NCBI RefSeq assembly: GCF_003627755.1
Contig: NZ_CP032695.1
Coordinates: 2,108,001-2,172,000 of the forward strand
Origin: Rhizobium jaguaris
GTDB lineage: Bacteria > Pseudomonadota > Alphaproteobacteria > Rhizobiales > Rhizobiaceae
Direction: 5' to 3'
Length of the DNA stretch: 64,000 nucleotides
In this document: one piece after another, positions 8,505 to 17,624 of the stretch
How the letters are laid out: every line of letters starts with the position of its first letter
Numbering within the stretch: the first letter of the stretch is position 1
The notes under the pieces: generated by a model
What the model was told of the DNA's origin: nothing
Database searches by the model: none
What the model saw: only the letters and a program-made list of their open reading frames with translations
Made by a program: the position numbers and the translations under genes

Positions 8505-10601
8505 TCAGTTCGTGATCCGCAGGAAAGCGGTGTCGCACGGATGATGCAGCAATTCCGCCAGTTCCTGGTCAAGATGCAGGATCGTGATCGATGCGCCGAC
8601 CATGTCGAGCGACGTACAATAATGCCCCACCCAATTCGCCTCTATCCCAATACCTTTCGCACTCAGCCGCTGTTCGACACGTCTGAAAAGAATATAGAGT
8701 TCCATCAGAGGCGTCCCGCCAAAGGAATTGACGAGCACTGCGACGCGATCGCCCGCCACCGCCTTCATCTCGGCAAATATCCGATCCATGACGATGTCGA
8801 CCACCGCGTCGGCGGTCATCATCTTTTCGCGCATCACGCCGGGTTCACCGTGTATGCCCATACCGATTTCGATATCATCGGGACCCATCTCGAAATTATG
8901 GCGACGGGTCTGCGGGAGCGAGCTTGGTTCCAAGGCGACGCCCATCGTAAATGTCCGCGCATTCGCTTTGCGTGTTACGGCCTCGCAAGCGTCGAGCGAC
9001 ATGCCACGGTCGCAGGCAGCACCGGCGATCTTGAAAATGAAGAAATTGCCGGCGACCCCGCGGCGGCCATCTCTGTCCTCCACGGGCGACGAGGAGATGT
9101 CGTCCGTCGTGACGACCGTGCGGACCTCGATATTGTCCTCAGCGGCCATTTCAGCCGCCATTTCGAAATTCATGACGTCACCGGCATAGTTGCCGTAGAC
9201 AAAGAGCACGCCGTTACCGCCGGACGCCGCCTTGGCACATTGAAGGATCGGGCCAGGCGGAGGCGACGAGAAGATATTCCCCACGGCGACGGCATCCGCG
9301 AGACCCTTGCCGACATAACCGAGAAATGCGGGCTCATGTCCCGTGCCGCCGCCGATCACCAGGCCGACCTTTCCAGGTCGCGGGCCTGCACGAGCGACAA
9401 GCGCGCGGTGGGCGCTGTCAATCGACTTGATATAGGCCGCATGTGCCTTCACCACGCCATCGAGCATTTCCTCGACGACATCGTCCGGATTGTTCAGGAA
9501 TTTCTTGATGTGGGTGCGGACTGCGCTCGCGAGCGGCACGATGTCGGTCTTTGGGCGCTGGGCAAGCTTCTGATCAACTTCGGTAACGCCGTCGGCGTTG
9601 AGGATGCCGCGACCGGTTGCAGCATCGGTGACGAGGACATTGACGTAGCCGCCGCGAAGCGCGGCAAGAATTGCCGGAACCTTGTCGAATCCGCCGGCAA
9701 CTGCAATCCGCAAACCGATCCCCTTCAGCATATCGAGCGATATCCCGATCGTCCGCCCATCAAGCGGCCCAGCGACCGGGTGACCCTTCCCATCGATGAA
9801 ACGCCCGGCGACGACGCCTGCGGCATCTTTCGCCAAATATTGCTGCAGAGACACCGACTCGAAAAATCCGCTGGTGTGGATGGTCGAATTCGGCCGCATC
9901 GAAGCAATGCCGAATATCACCTTGTTGGCTTGCGAGAGTGCGGAAAATTGGCTTTCGATCAGGGGCTCACGCAGCAGGACATCACGGACCTCCGGAGCGG
10001 AAACAATGGCGGGGGCGGCGATGTTGATCAGCTTCGCATTGACGGCGCCGGCAAAAGCTGCCGCGCAAAGCTCCGGCGTGTAGCTGAATGTCGCGCTGGT
10101 GCCGCCCGTTGCCTGAACCACCGTCATATCCTGCAGGCCCGTGATCGAGGCATGCTCACCGACCGCCATGACCGTGCGACCCCAGACGACCGCCAGCGTG
10201 TCGCCGGATTTCAGAATTCTCTGCAGCGCCTGCGCGCCTGCAACACCCAAACGATCGATGAGCGGACGACTGTTGTCGTCGCTCGGCACCACAAGACAGT
10301 CCTGCAATCCGAAATGCCGCTTCAATTCCTGGGCGATCGTCAGGGAACTCAGCCGGGAGGGCTCGATGGAAATATTGACGATGCCGCGTGCGCGCGCATC
10401 AGCGAGGTAGCTGTTGACCGTCGCCCGGGAGATCCCCATCGTCTCGGCGATATCGCCCTGCGTCATGCCATCTTCGTAATAGAGCCAGCATGCCCAGACA
10501 TAGGGATCATCGCCGAAACGCAGCGGAATAGGCTCGACCGCTTCGGCGGTGCCGCTTCGCGCAGTGCCATTCTTTCGTGCCGATGATGTCTTGGCGGTCA
10601 T
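8505..10601 (-). CDS. SorC-family transcriptional regulator fused to a DhaK ketose kinase subunit
   Basis: Two proteins in one frame of 698 residues. Residues about 35-67 form a winged HTH (MTQGDIAETMGISRATVNSY), and about 80-360 the SorC sugar-binding domain (e.g. DTLAVVWGRTVMAV, then GGFDKVPAILAALRGGYVNV). From about 364 (HIKKFLNNPDDVVEEML) a complete DhaK follows: GGGTGHEPAF with His422, NYAGDVMNF with Asp475, and GMGIHGEPGV with the substrate-binding His584. All three key residues are present, so kinase activity is expected. It sits between two DhaL genes inside the operon it may control. The start is uncertain: ATG 10601, or a GTG eight codons earlier at 10625. The design suggests the substrate is sensed and phosphorylated by the same polypeptide. 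Confidence 0.9.
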   Translation of the reverse strand: MTAKTSSARKNGTARSGTAEAVEPIPLRFGDDPYVWACWLYYEDGMTQGDIAETMGISRATVNSYLADARARGIVNISIEPSRLSSLTIAQELKRHFGLQDCLVVPSDDNSRPLIDRLGVAGAQALQRILKSGDTLAVVWGRTVMAVGEHASITGLQDMTVVQATGGTSATFSYTPELCAAAFAGAVNAKLINIAAPAIVSAPEVRDVLLREPLIESQFSALSQANKVIFGIASMRPNSTIHTSGFFESVSLQQYLAKDAAGVVAGRFIDGKGHPVAGPLDGRTIGISLDMLKGIGLRIAVAGGFDKVPAILAALRGGYVNVLVTDAATGRGILNADGVTEVDQKLAQRPKTDIVPLASAVRTHIKKFLNNPDDVVEEMLDGVVKAHAAYIKSIDSAHRALVARAGPRPGKVGLVIGGGTGHEPAFLGYVGKGLADAVAVGNIFSSPPPGPILQCAKAASGGNGVLFVYGNYAGDVMNFEMAAEMAAEDNIEVRTVVTTDDISSSPVEDRDGRRGVAGNFFIFKIAGAACDRGMSLDACEAVTRKANARTFTMGVALEPSSLPQTRRHNFEMGPDDIEIGMGIHGEPGVMREKMMTADAVVDIVMDRIFAEMKAVAGDRVAVLVNSFGGTPLMELYILFRRVEQRLSAKGIGIEANWVGHYCTSLDMVGASITILHLDQELAELLHHPCDTAFLRITN

Positions 10602-10685
10602 GCTGCCTGGTATCCCCTTATCCACGATCGACCGCGAAGATGAGCGTAAAGGCTGCAGTTTTCAACGTATGTCTGAGCAAGATGG

Positions 10686-10711
10686 TTTCCGGCCGCCGAA
10701 GCGGCCGGAAA
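10686..10711. other. Strong hairpin inside the polyol operon
   Basis: A perfect 11-bp stem (TTTCCGGCCGC / GCGGCCGGAAA) with a CGAA tetraloop lies in the 155-base gap between the first DhaL gene and the SorC-DhaK fusion. It lacks a T tract. It may stabilise the upstream mRNA or lower expression of the fusion. Confidence 0.5.
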
Positions 10712-10756
10712 GGTGATGCTCGGGAGGATCATGGGCTCTCACCAAAGCCCATAATG

Positions 10757-11407
10757 TCATGCGGCAGGCGAGAGCCTGGCCTCGATGCCAAGCGCGAGCG
10801 ATTTGAGAATCAGTGCGCAGGACGTGGCGCCGGCATCAAGGACGCCGAGCGAACGCTCGCCCAGCCGGCTGGCCCGGCCGATCTTGGCGACCAGATCGCG
10901 GGTGCTGTCGCGCCCCGCCTCCGCGGCCACCACCAAAGCCTTCAGCGAATCCGAAAACGACTTCCCGTCGCGACTGGCGGCATCGAACGCCGTTATGGCG
11001 GGTACGAGGGTATCGAGAAGGGTCTTGTCGCCAACCTTTGCCGAACCGATGGCCTGGATACCGTCGAGACCGCTATGCAGCATCGCGCTGAAGGTTGCAG
11101 CATCGATAGCCGGAACTTTTTCGATGGTTTCGGCGAACTGGGTGAACATGACACCGTAGAGCGGTCCCATGGAGCCACCGATTTCGGTCATCAGGACGGT
11201 GCCTAATGTATCGAGGGCAACGGCCAGCGACATGTCATTGCCTTTGATCCTCTCCGCGGCCATGCCGAAACCCTTGGCCATATTGACCCCATGATCGCCG
11301 TCGCCGATCTTGCCGTCGATTTCGCTAAGATAGGCACGGTTCTCGATGATCTGCTCTGCCAGCGAAAGAACGATGTCCCCCGAGGAGACATTCTGAAATT
11401 GCTGCAT
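10757..11407 (-). CDS. DhaL-type kinase subunit (first copy of the operon)
   Basis: The nucleotide-binding half of the first kinase pair, 216 residues. It carries the canonical loop KIGDGDHGVNMAKGFGM, then GGSMGPLYGVMF, VGDKTLLDTLVPA and GRASRLGERSLGVLDAGA. It follows DhaK directly: an ATG at 11425 overlaps the DhaK stop (TGATG), but the ATG at 11407 (MQQFQNVSSG) has GGAGGA upstream and fits the family start better. Either choice makes it translationally coupled. It differs from the other DhaL of the operon in its Mg loop and length, so the two are old paralogues, not a recent duplication. Confidence 0.9.
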   Translation of the reverse strand: MQQFQNVSSGDIVLSLAEQIIENRAYLSEIDGKIGDGDHGVNMAKGFGMAAERIKGNDMSLAVALDTLGTVLMTEIGGSMGPLYGVMFTQFAETIEKVPAIDAATFSAMLHSGLDGIQAIGSAKVGDKTLLDTLVPAITAFDAASRDGKSFSDSLKALVVAAEAGRDSTRDLVAKIGRASRLGERSLGVLDAGATSCALILKSLALGIEARLSPAA

Positions 11408-11424
11408 CTCGTCTCTTTCCTCCA

Positions 11425-12417
11425 TCAAGGCATAGCCGGGCAGTGAACATCGACATCCAGCAACCGCTTCAGCTCTTCGTCGAGCGCCATCACGGTGAGC
11501 GTGGCTCCGACCATTTCAAGCGATGTGAAATAGTTGCCGATATAGGTCTTGGAGATCTTCAGGCCGCGGCCAGTGATCTCGGATTCGATGGTGTCATGGA
11601 GAATGTAGAGTTCGTTGAGAGGTGTGGCGCCGAGACCGGACACGATGACAGCCACCTCTGTTCCGGCGGTAAGATTATGATCGCCGAGAACGATCTTCGT
11701 CATATCGCGCGCAACTTCGCTTGCCGATTTCAGCGGCTCGACCCTGACGCCCGGTTCGCCATGGTGGCCGATGCCGACCTCCATTGTTCCAGGCTCGATC
11801 GAGAAGTTGGGATGGCCGACGGCCGGCAGGGTGCAGGGGCCGAGGCCGACGCCGATGGAGCGGCAATTATCGATCGCCCGTTGTGCGATCGCCTGCACCT
11901 CCTCGAGGCTTGCCCCCTCCCCGGCCTTCGCGCCGGCACATTTCCACATGAATATCTCACCGGCAACGCCGCGGCGCTTCTCGCGCTCATCCGGTCCCGC
12001 CGAGCACACGTCGTCATTGGCGACGACCGTCGCGATGGTAATGCCTTCCTTCTCGGCAAGCTTGGTCGCCATCTTTACGTTCATGTTGTCGCCGGCATAG
12101 TTGCCATAGAGGCAGACGACGCCCCTGCCGCCATTTGCTTCCCGCGCCGCGTCGAGGAAACTCTTGGCGGTCGGCGACGAAAAGAGCTCGCCGACGGCAA
12201 CCGCATCGAGCATGTTGCGTCCGGTATAGCCGATGAAGGCAGGCTCATGGCCGGAACCTCCACCTGTGATCACCCCGACCTTGCCGCTCACCGGCGCATG
12301 ACGGGCGGCGATAACACGGGGATTGCTGCCGAGCCGGACGATATCCGCATGCGCCTTGACGAAGCCCTTGACCGTATCCTCGACGACCTCGTCCGGATTG
12401 TTGATGAACCGCTGCAT
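11425..12417 (-). CDS. DhaK-type ketose kinase subunit
   Basis: Substrate-binding half of a dihydroxyacetone/tetrulose kinase, 330 residues. GGGSGHEPAFIGY supplies His57, NYAGDNMNVKMA supplies Asp110, and GIGHHGEPGV holds the covalent substrate-binding His219. It starts at ATG 12417 (MQRFINNPDEVVEDTVK) after AGGAGCAACA; the open frame extends 22 codons further without similarity. It lies 22 bases after the dehydrogenase gene and couples to DhaL. Related kinases phosphorylate dihydroxyacetone, and DerK/LerK of mycobacteria phosphorylate D- and L-erythrulose. The linked dehydrogenase and importer favour a ketose made from an imported polyol. Confidence 0.9.
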   Translation of the reverse strand: MQRFINNPDEVVEDTVKGFVKAHADIVRLGSNPRVIAARHAPVSGKVGVITGGGSGHEPAFIGYTGRNMLDAVAVGELFSSPTAKSFLDAAREANGGRGVVCLYGNYAGDNMNVKMATKLAEKEGITIATVVANDDVCSAGPDEREKRRGVAGEIFMWKCAGAKAGEGASLEEVQAIAQRAIDNCRSIGVGLGPCTLPAVGHPNFSIEPGTMEVGIGHHGEPGVRVEPLKSASEVARDMTKIVLGDHNLTAGTEVAVIVSGLGATPLNELYILHDTIESEITGRGLKISKTYIGNYFTSLEMVGATLTVMALDEELKRLLDVDVHCPAMP

Positions 12418-12439
12418 TGTTGCTCCTATTTTCCGCTCG

Positions 12440-13210
12440 TCAGACAATGGTGTAGCCGCCATCGACCAGGAGGTCCGCGCCATTGATCATGTCGGCGCCG
12501 TTCGAGGCCAGAAACACCGCTGCGGCCGCTATCTCTTCCGGGAAGGCGAAGCGGCCGGTTGGAATGCGCTGCTTCAGCGCTTCGCCGCGTGGACCGTCCC
12601 AGGCCTTCCTGCCGAGGTCGGTCAGGACGACGGTCGGAGAAATCGTATTGACGGTAATGCCGTATTTTCCCCATTCGGCAGCAAGTGTCTTGGAAAGGCC
12701 GATGACACCGAATTTCGATGCGCAGTAGGCGGCATGCTGGTCGATGGCGACGGTGCCTGCCTGCGAAGCCATGTTGATGATTTTCCCGCCTTTGCCGGCT
12801 TTAATTAGCCTGCGTCCGGCAGCCTGGGAAACCAGAAAGGTTCCCTTGAGGTTGATGGCAATGGTCTTGTCCCAGGCGTCGAGGCTAAGATCCTCGGCGG
12901 GAGCCAGCATGACCACGCCAGCGCTATTGACAACGATGTCGATGTGACCGAAAGCGGCCTCCGCCGAAGCGATCACCCTCTCCACCGATTGCGGATCGGA
13001 TACATCGCAAACGAAAGATTTCGCGCCGTTACCGAGCTCATCAGCCTTGGACTTCGCGACCGATTCATTGATATCGATCACCCCGACGGCAGCACCCTTG
13101 GCAGCGAACGCCGATGCGATGGCATTGCCGATACCGGAGGCGCCGCCCGTGACCAGAGCGACCTTGCCGCCCAGCGAAAAATTCAGATCAATCTGTTTTG
13201 AATCAGTCAT
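12440..13210 (-). CDS. Short-chain polyol dehydrogenase (DthD/GolD-like)
   Basis: A classical NAD(P)-dependent short-chain dehydrogenase of 256 residues. It has the dinucleotide loop TGGASGIG, the NSAG motif, catalytic Ser in INMASQAG, and YCASK with the catalytic Tyr and Lys. The C-terminus NGADLLVDGGYTIV is typical. It resembles as I recall the GolD group of Listeria and DthD (D-threitol dehydrogenase) of Mycobacterium, both linked to DhaK-type kinases. It lies in an operon between the binding-protein gene and DhaK, so it most likely oxidises the imported polyol to the ketose the kinase uses. The exact polyol is not readable from sequence. Confidence 0.85.
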   Translation of the reverse strand: MTDSKQIDLNFSLGGKVALVTGGASGIGNAIASAFAAKGAAVGVIDINESVAKSKADELGNGAKSFVCDVSDPQSVERVIASAEAAFGHIDIVVNSAGVVMLAPAEDLSLDAWDKTIAINLKGTFLVSQAAGRRLIKAGKGGKIINMASQAGTVAIDQHAAYCASKFGVIGLSKTLAAEWGKYGITVNTISPTVVLTDLGRKAWDGPRGEALKQRIPTGRFAFPEEIAAAAVFLASNGADMINGADLLVDGGYTIV

Positions 13211-13267
13211 GACTTTCTCTCGACCTGTAAGGATTGGGGGTGGGCATCAGCCCACCCCGCGGATGGA

Positions 13268-14254
13268 TCATTTGCGTGTCGCAAGAAGCTGATCGACGTT
13301 CTGCGCCGTAACCGGGGTCCACGGCACATTGTAGTTCTTGTCCTTGCCGTCGTGCCACGGCATGTCCTTGTAAGTCGTCCAGATGTCCGACTCCGGCTTG
13401 TAGTTGCCATGCTTCGCCTGGTAGATCGCCAGGTCAAGTGCGCCCTGCGCCTGGGCCCGGGCATCCTGCAGGATCGATGTCATTTCGCCGGCCTTGACTG
13501 CGCGCAAAGCGTCGGTGACACCATCGATACCGGCAATGGCAAAGCTCTTGACGTCAAGCCCAGCCGACTTGATCGCCTCGATCGCACCTAGAGCCATTTC
13601 GTCGTTCTGACCGATCACTCCGTTGATCTGGTTCGGGTGGGCGGTCAACCAGTTTTCCATCAGCGTCTGGGCTTCCGCACGCGACCAGTTCGCCGTCTGG
13701 TCTTCGAGAACCTTGACGTTGGGGCATTCGGCAAGCGCCTTCTTGTTGCCCTGCAGACGCTGGATCTGTGCGGACTGGCCGACAGGACCTTCGAGGATCA
13801 CCACATTGCCCTTGCAGCCGATCTTGTCGAGTACGGCCTTGGCTTCCATGTAGCCGGAGATCGTGTCGTCGGAACCGACATAAGACGTCAACTGATCGGA
13901 ATTGACGCGCGTATTGGAGCCGATGACCGGAATGCCGGCATCGACGGCCGATTGCACGGCGGCCGCGCCGGCGTCGACGTCGATCGGCGCGAAGATGATC
14001 GCATTGTATTTCTGTGTGGCCATCGTCTTGAACTGATCCTGCTGGACCAGCGCATCATAACGACCGTCGAAAACCGTCAGCTCAACTTCGCCGCTCTTAA
14101 CCGCCGGATGGTCCTGGAGCGCTGCCGCCCAGATCTGCATGAATTCCGCATTCAAGCCGTAGGGCGCAGCACCAATCTTGATCTTCTCCTGCGCTACGGC
14201 CGATGAAGCCAGCAGCGCGGTTGCCGAAGCAAGCGCAATCAAAAGTTTTTTCAT
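13268..14254 (-). CDS. CUT2 sugar/polyol ABC transporter, periplasmic binding protein
   Basis: Captures a small carbohydrate or polyol in the periplasm. The 328 residues start with a signal peptide (MKKLLIALASATALLASSAVA, cleavage likely at AVA-QE). The type I periplasmic fold is shown by FAPIDVDAGAAAVQSAVDAG, IPVIGSNTRV, NGVIGQNDEMALGAIEAIK and AIAGIDG. It resembles RbsB-type proteins. A GGAGG precedes ATG 14254. It is the third gene of the operon, 92 bases after the permease and 57 before the dehydrogenase, which ties uptake to oxidation and phosphorylation. Confidence 0.92.
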   Translation of the reverse strand: MKKLLIALASATALLASSAVAQEKIKIGAAPYGLNAEFMQIWAAALQDHPAVKSGEVELTVFDGRYDALVQQDQFKTMATQKYNAIIFAPIDVDAGAAAVQSAVDAGIPVIGSNTRVNSDQLTSYVGSDDTISGYMEAKAVLDKIGCKGNVVILEGPVGQSAQIQRLQGNKKALAECPNVKVLEDQTANWSRAEAQTLMENWLTAHPNQINGVIGQNDEMALGAIEAIKSAGLDVKSFAIAGIDGVTDALRAVKAGEMTSILQDARAQAQGALDLAIYQAKHGNYKPESDIWTTYKDMPWHDGKDKNYNVPWTPVTAQNVDQLLATRK

Positions 14255-14346
14255 TTCATTTCCTCCACCTTGGGTTTAGGCTACCGGCATGGCTTGCCTT
14301 TGAGACGGGTCGGCAATACGCCTGCCCCGAATTTCCGTGTCGGAGC

Positions 14347-15429
14347 TTAGGCTCCGAAATTCCGTTTCTGGTCGAGCATCACGGCACCGACGATCAGCGC
14401 GCCTTTCAGCACCTGCTGGTAGTAGGACTGGATGCCCATAAGATCGAGGCCGTTATTCATGACGCCGATGATCAACGCGCCGATCAATGTTCCCGTGACG
14501 CGACCGACGCCGCCGGAAAGGCTTGTTCCGCCGATCACCACCGCCGCGATCGCATCCAGCTCATAAGCAACGCCAGCCTGCGGAAGCGCGGAACCCGTGC
14601 GAGCGCTGAGCAGCATTCCGGCAATGCCGGCAAGACCGCCGGAGATGACGTAGACGAGGAAGCGGATGCGGGTGGTGTTGATGCCTGAGGTCTTTGCCGC
14701 ATGCGGATTGCCGCCGACCGCGTAGATATAGCGACCGAACCGGGTCCGATTGAGGATCCACCAAGAAACGGCGAACACGACGGCGAGAATGATCACCGGT
14801 GCCGGTATATTGAGGACGTCGCCGGTGCCGATCCAGCGAAAAGCCGGTGTCAGAGCAGGAACGGGGCGGCCCGCGCCATAAATAAGCGTCAGACCGCGCG
14901 CTGCAGACAGCATGCCGAGCGTCGCGACGAAGGCCGGCACGGAAAAGCGCGAGACGATGACACCCGATACCGCGCCGCAGGCAATGCCGACCAGCAGGCC
15001 GATACCCAGGTCGACGACTACCGGATAAGGCGCGCCAACGATACCGGCCGTCGCGGATGTCGTCGCAAAACTGGCGCTGACGATACCGGCCAGCGCCACG
15101 ACCGAACCGACGGACAAATCAATGCCGCGCGTCAGGATCACGAAGGTCATGCCAATGGCCAGAACCCCGTTTATCGAGGTCTGCAGCAGGATATTCGATA
15201 TATTGCCTGCGGTCAGGAAGTACTCGTTCGAAAAGGCGAGAACGCCCGCCAGCAGCAGGAAGGCCAGGAAGATGCCGTATTCCTGAATCAGCAGCCGTCG
15301 CTGGTCTGAACCGAACCAACCGCCCGCACTCTTGTTGTCATTTTCGCTAACTGACACCACTGGCTCCTCTGTTGCCGAAGGATTGCTCCGACCCTCGTCA
15401 GGTCGATAGGTGGACGAGTGATTGGGCAT
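14347..15429 (-). CDS. CUT2 sugar/polyol ABC transporter, permease
   Basis: Inner-membrane permease of the RbsC family, 360 residues with about ten hydrophobic segments. Family motifs include NISNILLQTSINGVLAIGMT, ILTRGIDLSVGSVVALAGI, VGGNPHAAKTSGI, the loop close to the ATPase, and AIAAVVIGGTSLSGG. It has an unusually long polar N-terminus of about 45 residues. ATG 15429 lies inside the 3' end of the ATPase gene (32-base overlap) and has a strong GGAGGAGA, so translational coupling is likely. Single permease genes normally form homodimers in this family. Confidence 0.92.
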   Translation of the reverse strand: MPNHSSTYRPDEGRSNPSATEEPVVSVSENDNKSAGGWFGSDQRRLLIQEYGIFLAFLLLAGVLAFSNEYFLTAGNISNILLQTSINGVLAIGMTFVILTRGIDLSVGSVVALAGIVSASFATTSATAGIVGAPYPVVVDLGIGLLVGIACGAVSGVIVSRFSVPAFVATLGMLSAARGLTLIYGAGRPVPALTPAFRWIGTGDVLNIPAPVIILAVVFAVSWWILNRTRFGRYIYAVGGNPHAAKTSGINTTRIRFLVYVISGGLAGIAGMLLSARTGSALPQAGVAYELDAIAAVVIGGTSLSGGVGRVTGTLIGALIIGVMNNGLDLMGIQSYYQQVLKGALIVGAVMLDQKRNFGA

Positions 15430-16876
15430 CCGTCTCCTCCCGGCTATAAATCCCGGCGCTCCTGCCGGCGCGCATCACCATGATGCGGTCGGACATGCCG
15501 AGAACTTCGTCGATTTCCGATGAGATCATCACGACGGTTCCGCCTGCTTCGGCGAAGTCGCAGATGATGCGATAGATTTCCCGTTTTGCGCCGACATCGA
15601 CGCCGCGCGTCGGCTCGTCCAGCAGCAACACCTTCGGATTGCGCAGGAACCACTTGCCGAGCACCACCTTCTGCTGGTTGCCGCCCGAAAGACCGGAGAC
15701 CGGCATGGTGTCCTGCGCCGCCTTGATCTGGAATTGCTCCCGCATCCGGCGGCTAGCCTCCACCTCGCCCGCCCGGTTCATCGCAAAAGCCGGGCTCAGT
15801 TCAGGCAGGCTTGCCATGCAGATGTTTGCCCGCACCGAGTCTGAAAGATTGAGGCCGGTCTGCTTTCGGTCCTCGGTGACGAGCGCCAGCCCGCGCGCCA
15901 TGGCATCCGCTGGCTTCGCAATGGAAACCCTGGCGCCATCGATCGTGATGCTGCCCGCCGAAGGCTTGTCGAGACCGAAAAGGCAATTGAAAATTTCGGT
16001 TCTCCCGGACCCCATGAGGCCATAAATGCCGAAAATCTCCCCCTTCCGGACAGAGAAGGAAATGTCCTCAATCTTGTTCGGGCAGGCGAGCGCAGCGACT
16101 TCCAGACCGACCTGCGCTGTCGGCGCATTCGTCTTGACATATTCTTCCGTCAGCTCGCGTCCGACGATCATGCGGATGAGATCGGGCCTGGCGATATCCG
16201 CCAGCGCACCGCTGCCGACATAGGCACCGTCGCGGAAGACTGTATAGGAGTCGGCGATCTGGAAGATTTCCGACAGGCGATGCGAAACATAGACTATGCC
16301 GCGCCCCTGCGCTTGCAGCCGGCGGATGGCCGCAAACAGATGTTGCGCCTCTCGCTCGCCGATCGCGGAAGTCGGTTCGTCCATGAAGATGACCTCGGCT
16401 TCATGGCTGAGCGCCTTGGCGATCTCCACGAGCTGCATCTGCGCAACGGACAAGTTCATCATGTACTGCGTGGCCCGGATATCGAATTCGAGATCATCCA
16501 GCAGCTTCTGCGCTGCACGGTTCATGCTGCGAAAATCGATGCCGCCAAAACGGGTTGACGGTTCGCGGCCAAGATAGATGTTCTCCGCAACAGTCATGTG
16601 AGGAACAGGGCTGAGTTCCTGCTCGATGATGGCAATGCCGGAAGCCAGCGCGTCGGCGGGGCCGGCAAATTCCACCTCCTTGCCGCGTCGGCGGATGGAA
16701 CCGGCGTCGCGTTTGTGGATGCCCATCAGAATCTTGAGAAAGGTCGATTTGCCGGCGCCATTGCCACCACACAGCGCGTGAACCGAGCCGGCGCGCAATT
16801 GAAAGCGACCGTCGCGCAAAGCGGCAACACCGCCAAAGGACTTCTTCAGCCCTTCCACCTCCAGCAAAAATTCCAC
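15398..16876 (-). CDS. CUT2 sugar/polyol ABC transporter, tandem ATPase
   Basis: Energises the importer; 492 residues with two ABC domains in tandem as in RbsA. Domain 1 has Walker A GGNGAGKST, Walker B VIFMDEPTSAIG and a degenerate signature LSVAQMQLVEI. Domain 2 has a divergent P-loop (GLMGSGRTE), signature LSGGNQQKVVLGKW and Walker B VLLLDEPTRGVD, the usual CUT2 asymmetry. The start is GTG at 16876 after GGAGGAGAGCAG. It is the first gene of the minus-strand operon and lies behind the promoter at 16964-16993. Confidence 0.93.
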   Translation of the reverse strand: MEFLLEVEGLKKSFGGVAALRDGRFQLRAGSVHALCGGNGAGKSTFLKILMGIHKRDAGSIRRRGKEVEFAGPADALASGIAIIEQELSPVPHMTVAENIYLGREPSTRFGGIDFRSMNRAAQKLLDDLEFDIRATQYMMNLSVAQMQLVEIAKALSHEAEVIFMDEPTSAIGEREAQHLFAAIRRLQAQGRGIVYVSHRLSEIFQIADSYTVFRDGAYVGSGALADIARPDLIRMIVGRELTEEYVKTNAPTAQVGLEVAALACPNKIEDISFSVRKGEIFGIYGLMGSGRTEIFNCLFGLDKPSAGSITIDGARVSIAKPADAMARGLALVTEDRKQTGLNLSDSVRANICMASLPELSPAFAMNRAGEVEASRRMREQFQIKAAQDTMPVSGLSGGNQQKVVLGKWFLRNPKVLLLDEPTRGVDVGAKREIYRIICDFAEAGGTVVMISSEIDEVLGMSDRIMVMRAGRSAGIYSREETDAQSLVHLST

Positions 16877-17624
16877 CTGCTCTCCTCCGCATTCGCATTC
16901 GGCAATCCTGAAGGCGGATGCCGATCGACATCATTCATCTGCGAGTTGATGTCGATTTCTGACATTATTCGATCATGACTCGACAAATGTCAAGTCGAGA
17001 GCAATCGCATAAATGCCACTGATGGCCCTGGGCTCGCATCGCGCCGCGTTGAGTCAGCCGGAAGGCAACGGTTTTCGGTATCCGCCAGGCAAGCGAAGGA
17101 TCAGAGAAAATCGGTTCGGCACGGAAATATCTTGCTGATAGGTTGCCCGGATCACCCTTCGGAATGTTCGTACGACCGAAAGCGCTAATACATATTGGCG
17201 ACTATTGGGACGCCTTGGCATGTGGCAATTATTAAGCGGAATTCGGGGCGGTGCTGAGTCGAAGAATTTCGTGCAGCTACAAGGCGGACAGATGACTGCT
17301 TTGCGGCGGACTGAATGAAGAGAACTCGCCGCTACCGCCAGAAAGCTGCGGGTTCTTTTCATGCCAGCACTGGCCGACAGCCAAAATCTCTTTATCTCCC
17401 AGGCAAGAACGAGAGTTTGCCAGTGCTCATCGAAAGGCAGCGCTGTGTTGCAATCTTGACTGATTGAGATGGAGGCTTCCCACTGCGATACCACCGCCTC
17501 GATGTCGATCGGGGCCGTTAGGCTTTATCAACGCAAAAACTGCAATATCTTCATTGAAAACGAGTTCAGCGGACTATTTCAGACCAAATCATGTTTGCCA
17601 CTGTCTGAAAGGATTGCTTTTCCG
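16877..17624. other. Gene-free interval between the polyol operon and the mscS gene
   Basis: Apart from the promoter/operator region near the operon, I see no supportable gene. Open frames here have poor composition and no ribosome sites. The right part leads to the channel gene at 17625. Confidence 0.6.
16924..16999 (-). promoter_or_regulatory. Promoter with two inverted-repeat operators for the polyol operon
   Basis: Reading the minus strand, TTGACA (16988-16993) is followed after 18 bases by AATAAT (16964-16969), a near-consensus sigma70 promoter. A 6-bp inverted repeat CTCGAC-N9-GTCGAG (16979-16999) covers the -35 box. A 10-bp inverted repeat ATCGACATCA-N13-TGATGTCGAT (16924-16956) begins where transcription should start. 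Both dyads contain TCGAC/GTCGA. This is the layout of a repressed promoter, and the SorC half of the fusion is the obvious candidate regulator. Confidence 0.6.

Noticed and set aside
8541..10586. 681-codon plus-strand open frame
   Set aside because: It is the antisense shadow of the SorC-DhaK fusion, which has all domain motifs and codon pattern; the plus frame is rich in Arg/His/Asp with no family similarity.
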